Source: Aulostomus chinensis (taxonomy: Eukaryota; Chordata; Actinopteri; Syngnathiformes; Aulostomidae). Taken from it: 64,000 nt of DNA. A program made the translations under genes and the position numbers. This document shows, piece by piece, positions 24,701 to 36,700 of the stretch. The notes beneath the pieces are model-generated. The model made no database searches and had not been told where the DNA came from. It was given only the letters and a program-made list of their open reading frames with translations. The stretch lies in NCBI GenBank assembly GCA_037954235.1, contig JBBMOA010000002.1:19936509-20000508 (forward strand). The letters run 5' to 3'. Positions within the stretch are counted from its first letter, which is position 1. The number at the start of each line of letters is the position of its first letter.

Positions 24701-27700
24701 AATTTCGCAGACAGAACTCAGAATAAGTTTTATGTTTCCATGAGTAATGACTAGAAATTTGATGATGTCACAGTGGCCTTTGAAAGCTGGATTTCAAATA
24801 TCACTTCATCATTTCATTCTGTTTGATGTTTCTCAAACCGACCACCAGAACCACAACACCAGCAGGACCAAATCAAGCATCAGATTGTGTGACAGCTTCC
24901 CCTCCCATGCACACCTCACCTCCCCTCTACCTCCCACTCCTCACCTGACCACAGCTAAGATAATTCAACTCAGTACAGCTCGCTTCTTCTTACCTCTAGA
25001 AGGCTGTCGCCAACCAGCGCAACCAGAAGTTGGTGTCCAAATCGCTCCCTGACCAGAGCGGCGTTCTCAGAGGCATGCATGCTGGTGAAGTCAAACATTG
25101 CTACATCTGGCTGCCCACAGTGGTTCATGGCAAAATCCAATGTGGGAAGTTGGTAGTTGGTGCCAAAGTCAGCAGCCTCTCGGGCGTAGCACAGAAGAGC
25201 TTCCTGGTTGACATTTTCACTGCTCAGCAGCATCTGTGTCTCTATGTAATCCTGTTGGATAAAAGCAAGACAAGTTCAAACAATCCAAGAGAGAAAGACA
25301 CCTCTTCTCTCTCTTTGAAAGATAAATGCCATTACTAACTGATGCGGTTTGATCTCACAGCCAACACAATTAACACAACACGCACACACACATAATTCAG
25401 CCTCAGAAATCACCTCACCCCAGTGTTCAGGGCTCAAGCATCTGATCACATTAGTTGACACTATTGACTTATTTTGATATGTGAGAGAAATAATAATATG
25501 CATACAGGCATTATCAACTTACATTGATGACAACTCCCTTGTCCAGTAGGCTCTGTTTCTTAGCTGTCATCACAAAGTAATGTGTGTTGTCCCTGTAGTA
25601 CACAATGTTCTCCAGATCGATGCCTGCAGGGTAGAGAAACATCGTCTCACTTTAACGGGAAGATTTAAAAAATAAAAAAATAATACAAAAATACAAACAG
25701 GGTACAATTCAACTGAATTAAAAAGCATTAAAGGAAAATTCTGGTATTTTTCAACTTGCGCTCTTTTCCATATCTGTTTGGGTCAAAGAATTTTTAGGAA
25801 CCAGACTAAATTCAACATCCCAACACTCAGCAAACACACAAAGACCAGGAACCACAAAGCGGCTGTAATAGAAATGTATGGATGACTTCAGTGATGTCAC
25901 ACATCTGTTTTACTTTCTTACTCTGTAGAGGTATTGCATGGAGTGTGTTTTGACATCTTTAAAGGAGAAGTCACAGTGAAACTTATCAGAATGGAGCATT
26001 TAATCATCTGTGATGAGGAGGAACAGCTAGCAGTAATTTATTTCTCAACTCGTGCATGAATATTTTGCTGATTTGGATTTGGATGCGGATGAATCACATG
26101 TTTCTGTAACTCTATTCATATCAGAGGAAAGCGATGAGATGGATGGTGATACACAGAAAAGGGAGTGTGGCAGCGGAGAGGCCATGAGGTTGGGAAGTCA
26201 GAGGTGTTAATGTGGGTGCTATGATCTAACGCTCACAGTGGAAGGACATCTGTGTTGTAAAGTTGTGCTGAGCTGTTATTATATACTGTGTCGCCTCATC
26301 AGTCACCCCTCTGATAGACATCGCTGCGCTGGAGACATTCTTTCATGTGTCCAGCATAAACTGAAAGACAGCCAAGACCAGAGGGATCATGAGAAACTAT
26401 CCATCAGCCAGGAAAATGAGACTTCAGTTACATGCTACACAGGTCCATCTCTGTAAGGCCCTTTCAACAATCTGATTATGTCAGTGGTGAAAAGAAGCAT
26501 TTTTAAGGGATGGACTTCGATGCAGACAGTCTCTGTAGGGAAACTGCAGTTGTTTTGCAGTTGCTGATGTCACTCTTGCTCATTATTGGAATAATTGATT
26601 CCTACTGAACATTTTGATTCAATAACACAGGAAAGTAGAACCCAGGTTGCAAAATTCTGTACATTTTTTACAGTCTAATTCTCCAAACTTAATATCACCG
26701 TGACTGTAGAAGAGGATGACCCAAGACACGGCCCCCTTTTGTGGCATAACGAATGTATCCTCCGTTCCATGAACACAATGAAGAACATAAATTTGTTTAT
26801 GTCGGAGTGTGTCTCTCTCGCACCTGTCTCCTCTTTAAGGTCTAGAAAGAACTTCTGGTTGAAGATAAAGGCCACTCCGCTGATCTCCTCCACTTTGGCC
26901 TCAGCAGTCGTGTTCCTGTTGATGAAGTTGGCTGTGATGGCGATCGCCAGCTTACCCCGAAACTCCTTCCTCTTGAATCCTGCCAGATAAAAACAGAGAG
27001 AGAGAGAGAAAGAGAGAATAGAGAATAGAGAGAAGAAGGGAAAAAACTTGGACTGTTAATCTTCCCAAACAAACCAGCCCTATCGGCTTGGAAATGCTGC
27101 CTTAAATCGTAATTACAAGACACTTATTTTAGGTTCAGAGGCAGCTTAGTGGGATGAGCCTTTAAATAGACAATGGAACAATTAGATTATTTATTTATAT
27201 TTATATATATATATATATATATATTTCTCAAGCCTATATATAAACACCACAGATTAAATCAATTTTCAATGCTTAATTAACCTTTAAAACCACAAATGTG
27301 GCAACAAACACCCACTGTTACTTGTCGAGATATAAAAAAATAGAATCTGGATTTTCATGGGTTTTTAAAGGGTCCACAAATGTTCACTTTGCAACAAAAA
27401 TTAGAGGCCCAAAGACATCAAATAGACTGAAGTGGATGCATATTTCCACGGCTGGCTTTAACATTTTTTGAATTCCTTCTTTTTAGCCCCACAAATGAAG
27501 AACTAACTAAAAATAACTTTGTTTCCAAAGCTGGGATCACATAAAGGAAACGAACATTTAATATTGTTTTTAACATGCTTACTAAAACAATGTCACACTT
27601 GGACAGTTAAGATTAATGGAGGACCATTTTCCACTGTCACATCATTGCTCTTTTTTTTTTTAAACAGATAGCAGATCTGATTGCATTTAACTCTGATTGC

Positions 27701-30700
27701 CACAGCAAGCTAAAAAAAAATAGTAGCTGAAAACCAGACTGACAATGAGGGCAAGTCATTCCCCCCGGGCTTCTTACTTCATTCTTTTTCATAATTGGAG
27801 AATGAGCAAACCATTTGGTCTTGCCCAAAACTGCCCTTTTAAGGAATAAGCATCTGATGTGAATTGGTAGTTAGATGACTGCAACAACCAGCATTTTGAA
27901 AGCAAACCAAACAGTGATTCAGAGAGATGGAGAGAGTCCAGCACGCCACCGTCAGCTCTGCTCTATATATGTCTGGATCTTTGGTTGTTGTTACGAGTGT
28001 GACCTCTCCCACAGGGAGGCATCAACGGTCTCTTAGAGACAAACGTTTACATGAGGCGCGTTTTGTTTTTTGCTTCAGTCGAGAGTTCTATATTTCAGAG
28101 ACAATCCTGCGGGCTGTCTTTGATTAAGCGACTACAAACCTGAAGTGTGCTGGATGATTACTGCAGCGACACTTAAACCAAAATGTGTCGTTTTCTTTTC
28201 AAGTATTCGCAATTGGTGTCTTGACCTCAAAAACATGTTTTTCCTTCCTGCATCAGAATAAACAAAGAGCCATCTTGAAGCTAACTGAGACTGCTTGAAT
28301 TTAATTGAGACCTAAAAACAGCTACAGCGACCTTTCAAGGTCATCATCTGATATAATTAATGTCTTCCTTATTCAGCCACATGCGCGGTGACCTACAAAT
28401 AGTCGGATCTGAGCAAAAAACAAACCTAAGCACTACCAGCTCTGCTCTAAATGAGCGTAGAACTCTGAGTTTTCATCTGCGCTCATTCACTGGATTGCCG
28501 AGTTGAGGTTTTCGTTCAAATCAGAAAATATTTATGGATTACCGAGCATGCAGCTGGAAGAAACAGACACGGATTATACTGGATGATGCGCTTGAGAGTT
28601 TATACAGGGACATTCTTTTCTGTTGTTAGCTGTCAGTCCGCATTAGCTTCAAGCTATATATACATGGCTGGCTTTTTCTGCATTCTGAGTCACAAAGAAG
28701 TGACAGAGGAACAAAAAGTTTGCATGAGCCCAAAACACCTTTTTGTGAATATAAGAGAAGCAAAATAAGTTTTTGGGTGGAGTAAATCAAACAGAGGACC
28801 ACGGTGAAACAAATTGAGAGGTTTAGACGGACACTCAAGTGCTGTGTGTTGATGAAATACTCAAGCTACCTCACAGAGCAAAAGATTACAGTGGGTGTGA
28901 GAAGTTTTATCAGCTTTGACGCTGTTCAAAAATGTAGTGTGCATGTTAAAATCACAACTAGGTGGCACTCGGAGAGAACATACCCCCGCCAAGGTGACCC
29001 CAGCCAGGCTTAGATTTGGATTTAGATTGTAGCAGTGGGGCTCCACAGAAAAATGTTTGGGAACCAGTAGACAATTTCATAAATGACTGCAGCTCGGTTG
29101 AACGTTTATACAGTCTGTGTCTGCTATTCTAATTGTTTTAAGAAGAATTTGAGGGTGACAACATGTGATTTAAGTGTTGGTGGTGAGAAAACATACTTGT
29201 CCGTTCTCGGATTTTCATTTTTTAAACCATACTTGTGTAACTTTATATTCAGCTTTGTCATCATCATCTTTCGAAGGACAGTACATCCTTGGGGCGTCTA
29301 CACCGTTAATCCCTTTTGTTTGCTGCAGTCTCACCTTCCAGAGTATTCCTGCGTCCATCAGCTCCCACCACCACATCGAACTCAAAGTTAGCCACGGGGT
29401 GATCGGCAGGTCGGATTGCAGCCCTCCACCCAACTCCTGAGAAACGGGAACACTTCATATATGTATTCTTTTCGTGTTTGGCAAAAATTCACCACATAGC
29501 ACTAAACAGCAGCTGATAAGGGGGTGGTGCTTTGCTCAAGGGCGCAGTCAAAATATCTTTCCCTTCTGGAGCACATTTGTCATGAGTTCACAAGCAAGCT
29601 TTGTTGCTGTTTAGGGCTTCTAGTATTCCTTCTCCCAATGTGACTTCTCTTCTCAAAGCAATGCTTCATATCTGCTAAATCAGCAGGGGGAGAATGTTTT
29701 TTCATTCTTCACCTATCACACACACACACTATGTATATATATTTCAAAATATATTTCAAAATATCATTACACATTGATTATCAGTCATCTTACATCTCCA
29801 GTAGCAAACGATGCCACACTGTGAGACCAGCACATTGACAGCTTGGCATTTTCATGTGTCGCCATGCGGAAAATTCATTCCATGATATTCAGGGCACAGC
29901 TAAGTCCGTCACAGAGGAGTGGGAGGGATGTGTGCCTGCCTAAATTTAGGGAAAAGCTCTTGTTGTTATCTGTGTGTGGGTATTACAGCTGAGGAGAAGA
30001 CACCTGACAACAGTGTGCAAGTTATTTTTTCCTGAGAGTTTAAAGTCAAGATGGAATGGTTTCTTGTCCTTTCTGACAAACATAGCACGAGCTAGAAAAC
30101 ATTTGGAGGAAGCTACATGATATGCAACGTGCAAGGTTAGGAAAATGTTGTAAAACTGGAGCGTTACATTTTGGAAAAAAAAAAACATTCATGAAATGTT
30201 CTTATGCACAAATTTGTTCACACACACGTTACAGATTTTTTTAGCCCTGAACCTAGTCTCATCATCAGGAGGCTAACCCTGATGTCGATTTGTACCTTAT
30301 TGCTCCTGACATCAGGCTTTGCTTCCGTTGTGTAAGAACACATATGCGGATAAGAAAACATGTCATGAATGAGGCTCACCGTTTATTGATTAATATTAAC
30401 CTGATTAGTGGCAGCATGTCGTTGCCAAAGCTCGCGCAGGCTGAATATAAAGCCATGCTGACTCGTGCGTGCACGAACCTTCATTTTCTTGATCCTCTGG
30501 AGGTTCTAGCAGCTTGACAAACTCTACATTGATGTGAAACTCAACTGCAACGATGAGGGCGACCTTCAGCAGGATCAGCTGCAGCTGCTGAATGCCTGTT
30601 AAGAACAGACACACACATTAGTGTTTGTATACACACGCACAGCACTGCCAAACTTCGTGTTTTGTGTTATGTTGTCTTGACACTCTGGAGCAGGAGGCCT

Positions 30701-33700
30701 GAGCTTCGTTACACTGCTGTATATTTGGGAAGAGAAGAGAGCGGGCGCGCGTGCTTGATATTGAGCTGGTGTGATTCTCTTTCCGGATGCTTTTCTTATG
30801 AAAGAACATCTCTAGATAAAACCCAGTGCAATAATTGAGTTAGTGTTAATGTTCTGGATGAAAACCAGATTAAAACTTTTCATCAACTAACATTTTTTTA
30901 GCTTTTGTTGACTAAAAGTAACAAAAATGAAATTGACAAAAATGAGACAAATTAAACCTCAGACACAAAGACAACAATTTTCATCGACTCAAACTCCTAA
31001 AACAGTGACTGATTTCAGTGATGAAGAAGAGAGCAAAAGGTACCAACATTTAGTCAAAAAACATGACTAAATGAAAACAGGATGAGAATGACTCGACGTG
31101 AAGAAAACTAACAAGGACATTAAACACAAGACTCGGACTGAATTTGAAAAATAGCAACCAAAATGAGTACGATTGTGAAGAGTTTAGAAGTGGAGACAAA
31201 TGTGCCGATGATTTCAGATGATTGTAAGCGCGGGTCAAATGAAAAGCTGAACAAGATTATAGCTTTCAAACAATTATTTGGATATTTTATATAAATATTC
31301 AACAGCATATGAACACATTCTACGCTGTTCACCGAGAAAATGTGAAGTTTAATTGGAAGATCAAAACATCAAAATTCATAGGGTTTACAAAACCCGTCAC
31401 AGATTCATGAAATGTTCACTTTGTTTCTAAAAACTGAAGACCACAGTGAATATTTTACCGTCAGATACTCACTGATGTGGTCTATGGCTCCGGCACAGAA
31501 TTTGCCATAGAACTTTTTGGCCCCAAGGCCCCGCAGGTCATGGATGGTGAAGGGCCAAAGGTGCAGCACGTTGTTCCTGGAGAAGGAATCTCTCTTCTCA
31601 ATCACGACCACTTTGGCACCCATCAAGGCCAGCTCAATGGCGGTCCGCAGGCCACACGGACCCCCTCCAATGATGAGGCACTAAATGAGAACGAATTACA
31701 ACTTGACCTCATTAGCGACACAAGAGGCACAGATACACATCTTTGTCATATTAATCCCAGAAGGCTGAAGAGTCTTTAGATGAGAAATGCTTTCCATCTC
31801 ACTTGTTTATTAACATGCCAGGCGCTCTTGTAATAGAAGCACTGGAGCTTTTAGAGGCCGCCTCACTTGAGGGACACTTCAGTACAATAGACAAGGACTC
31901 CTGGAGACCACCGTGAAGGTTTGTGCGTATTCTTGACAAAAAACATATAAAAGGACGTGAGAGAGAAGAACATTTATTGTAAAAATGCCAACATCCTCGA
32001 TGTTATCATTGCATCAGCCTCACTCCCCAAAAATGCATGAACTCATTGAGGTTACAGCATCTGTCTGAGAATGTGGTTTAAACATGACATCACCTTCTTT
32101 ATTGAAAGACGAAAGAGCGCGTGCATCATCTTTCTTTCTAACCGTATTACGAAACACGTGTTTGTTCTCTTCACATTTCATCCCCAGCTGAACAATTTCT
32201 GCTGGTTGTCCTTGCGGTGCTCGACAAGGTCAACGGTTTCCTTTCTCACCAAACTTAAATGTAGACTGTCCAATAACAGACTCCCAAATTTCTTCTCCCT
32301 CGCTTCTTTGCACAATCTTCTAAATGGAAACATTTTGAAAAGAAATTGCCAGAGTTCAGGTGTGTGGGAAATAATCATGAGACAATACGACTATTGTATT
32401 TGAGTGCCAGCAGACTAAAATCCCATATCAGACCCTAAATGGACTTTGGCTACAGCACCAAAAACAAGGTGATTAGTCTCTTTGTTTCCTCTGTAGGTGT
32501 GTGGTCGAGCTCTTGGGGGGGGGGGGGGGGGGGGGTGTTCACAGGCGTGAACACAATGGACGAGGTATTCTCAGGTGTGAAGCACAAGCTGGTGGAAACG
32601 CTGCCTGAGCAAGTCTCCCTGCCAGCAAAGTTATTTTTCACAACAAAAGAAGAAAAGTGTAAGATGGATTAGTGTCGAGATGCACGGACAGTGAAAACGT
32701 GACGAGTCTTTCAGTGTCACATCAACACCAACTTGGTTTATTTACATGTTCTCTCCCTATGTTCTGTCATAGCTGGTTGTTTGTTTTGGTTCATTTCCAT
32801 TCTCTGATATATTTTGTCAGACTCAAGGTTTTCCTGAGGGTTTGCGCACATCTGTTGAATCAGGACGACCACGCTTCCTCTCCGCATCCCACCTGTGACC
32901 TCACTGTCATCGCCGCACCCAAAACACCCCCGCATCATCGATTAACCCTCTCTGACTGCCAGCAGGATGTGTGTGTATGTGTGTGTGTGTGTGTGCGCAC
33001 TGGACAAACTTACATTCTTTTATCTAAACGCACAGAAAACTTCTTCACCATCAAAAACACGAGTTGGATCGGTGAAAAAGTATGAAAGCAAACTGTATTA
33101 CTGAGATTTGAATAGTTAGAGAGTTTTTATATCAGTCAAAACAACGCATAGCAATCGTCAATTTGCAAGTTAAGTGGTGAAACGATTTCCAAACAATTTG
33201 GATTCATAAAACGGACGAGCCTCGACAAAATGTTCCAGTCCAGTGTGACCACATCTGCCCTCTTACGTTTATAAAAGGGCAATAGAAGTCAAAGTGCCTC
33301 CTCTTAACAAACTCTGATGAAGGGATGGGCAATTAATCAAAATTCAAATTACAGGAAAGTGCATATTTGTGAAAGGCTACTTGTTCATCAAAATACCATT
33401 CTAAATTAAAAACAGCGCTGCTGCAAACATGTGCTGCATCTGTGTGTCCGTTTACCTTCTGAACACTGTTGTTGGTGTTGCTTTTTGCTGATTCCCGACT
33501 GCTCTGTCGCTGCTCAATGGATTTTTGGGGATAAAATAAATCTTGAGCTTACAAATGATTTTCTATAGGCCTAACAAAAAAAAACCCCACTGTTATTGTT
33601 TTAATGATTTTCCAGTGAAAATGACAACATGATGTAACAATTAAAATCCCATCTAATATCACAAATATATTGTGATATCAGTCAAAAGATTCCCATTTGG

Positions 33701-36700
33701 ACATTTATATTTGTAAATGATGCCGAATGTTGAATGATACTTTATGTTGAACGCCCTTTTCAGAGGAATTTGCAGGTGTTAACTCAGGAATTAAAAGAGA
33801 ACCAGAATATCAACTTTTTCACTTTCAACTGGGAACAAACCCGCCAGTCCAGATCAACTCTTGAGCTCGTGAGCTAACAGATGGATTCACCAAGCGAGTT
33901 AAAAACACTGATCTCTCAGATCAAACAATGCACGGCCGTAATGAGTGTCATCAAAATATGCTCACATTCTTGTAGAAACTGACTACAAAATCCAAAACGG
34001 TCTCCTGGAAACCAGACCCGGAGGAGGATCACAATTACTTCAAGAAGCCAAAAGGTTCCTCTTTCAAGTGTTTCACATGGAGACCAGAGATTTTGATGGA
34101 AATTGATTTATCTCATGTTCATGAAAAGAACCACTAATAGCTTTATTCTGCCGGTGGCCTCCAACAGTATTCGGGATCCAGACACACACCTGTGATCACA
34201 TGACCTCCTTGGCTGTGGTTAAAAAAAAAAAGAATGATGTGCCGCATACAAAAAAATTACTCAAATCCCGACATGGTTTTTGAAATAAGATGAATGTGCT
34301 TTCTTTCCTGTCTTCTTTTTACGTGTGAATGTCACACGCCACAGCAGCTGTGTGAGGCCAGAGAACAGAGATGAAGTCACATCCTAGAGAGATTGCTGCT
34401 GCAGCAGGAAGGTAAAGAAAAGGTGCTGAGTGACATCACATCTGCCGCCGGCACTGAGCTGCGTTGCGGGTATGTCGTCTGGTTGTGGGTCCTTCCAGGA
34501 AACGGGAAAAAAGTTATCAAATAAAAGCAGCTTGTCAGTGCTGTGAGTGATGAGAAGATGCTGGACTCAAATTTAATAATAAGATGAAAGAAACAATCTC
34601 AAAAATTTTGCTTCAATAATCTTCTTTTTAGACACAACCTCATGGACTGTCAAGAATGACCTAATATAATCTAAAAGGGTGTCTCAGAAATTCAATAAAA
34701 TCACACTTTTTTCTGGTTTAAATCAGGCACAATCTGTAAAACTGCAAGCTCACACTGAAGCATTTAAAAACACGCTTTAATAACAGCGTGGGCCGAGCGC
34801 CAATCTTTTGGGACGAGCCTATAAAGAGCGCAGCACACCCTACATATAATCTGAGCCAATAATCAGAGTTGCTGAGTGATGCTGTCTGTTTCTCTGTACT
34901 ATAAAAACACTCTTTCAAGCTGGAGGCAGCTGATGCCTGAAGGCTAATCCCACTCCACTTTCTCTCAGCACAGACACACACACTTCACACACACTAACAT
35001 GACTGTTTTTTGTCCTAAAACTGCATGGGATTTTCATGTTACTTGGTTTCATGTTGGTTTATAAAACATTAAGTAAATCCGGAAAGCTGGAATGATGGAG
35101 TCATAGTGTTTGAATTTTGCTATTTAGCACCTGACTGATGGCTAGCATTTTGTATTAAGTCTCTTGTCTGTTAGGGTTGGAGTCGATTTAGTTGCAGTTG
35201 ATGGACTGTGTTTGGGTAGACAGAGGTCACACTGATGACCAGGACATCTCCTTGGCTACAGGACGGCACCCAGAGCATTTTATTAGCCCTGAGGGAAGCA
35301 AAGAGTCGACCATTATAACCCAAATAGAAAGAACCATGAGACCTGAGGTGAGACACTTTCTAATTCTGAAATCAACATCGGTGATGTATAGACAAGACCT
35401 TAGAGGGATGCTTTACCCAAAAATTGTATTTTGCTGCTCAAGTACTCATAAATAGGTGTCTTGACAGACGTTTCGCCCTCCTGCATCACTTCTTTTTGAC
35501 TCAGGATGTAGAAAGAGCCAGCCACATATATTTAGCTTGAAGCTAATGCCGCAACGTACAGTCTAATCCACATCTTCTTAATCACCAGTAGGCTCAGAAA
35601 TCCACAAAAACTAGATAAAGAAAATGTGGATTACACCAGAGAATTCAGATTAGCTTGAAGCTAAATATATTCTACGTAGCTGGCTCCTCCTGCATTCTGC
35701 AGTCAAAAAGAAGTGATGAAGGAGGGAAAAACCTCTGCGGGATCAAGACACCTATTTGTGTTTACTTTAATGGTAAAAGACATTTTTGGGATGAAGTGTC
35801 GTGTTAAGATTCTTTGGGACAACATACACACTATTTAGTTTCACACACATTCAACAAAGACACGTTTCAGGATGAAACCAGGTTTACAGATCCGTGAAAT
35901 TTGCTTAACAGTCATGTGCATTGGGATGAATGATTTATTTCATAATATCATGAAAAAGTTGAGATGAGCTTGAAGTGTCCAGAGGCTCCAAGTACATAAA
36001 CAAACCATAAACTAGACACTGATCTTATACACATGAAAGTTGTTCTCAGACCTTCAAGTAAATGTACAGTTTAAGGACGAGGGATGTTGTGATCTAATTT
36101 AAAGGGGAAGATGTATTTATCTTTATATCTATGTGTGCTTATTTTTGTTGATTTTGATTTTTTTTTTTTCCCATCAACTCACTGGAGCCGTTTCATTTTA
36201 TACTGGTGTTTGATTTTAAGTCAGTACATGTATACCTATGCATTCATTTATTTATATTTACATTCCAAAAATTTGAGTCGTCCAGCATGATGTTGTCTTA
36301 TATAAAAAAGAATGATCTCCGCCTCCCCCACAAGGACACACGGATAGGCCACACTGGGCACTGGATCCCTGCATCCCTGACAAAGACACTTGAATCCGCG
36401 CGCACTTATTTTTAAACATACTTACCAATCTGCAAAAAAGAAACAAAACTAAAACATGTTTTGGAAAATTGCTGGCAGTAATTATAAATATATATTCATT
36501 GTAGTTACTTCATTGTTCCGAATATACGACTTTTTTCCCCCACGGATTAAGTAGGGTCATTTTATAAACAGGGTCATCTTTTATTAGGAACAACACAGCA
36601 CATCTCTTACCTGTCTTCATTTATAAATGCATCATCTGTTTACAGCAGTTCAGTGTTAGAATATTGAAAAGCTCTATAAAAATACGTTATCATCAAACCT

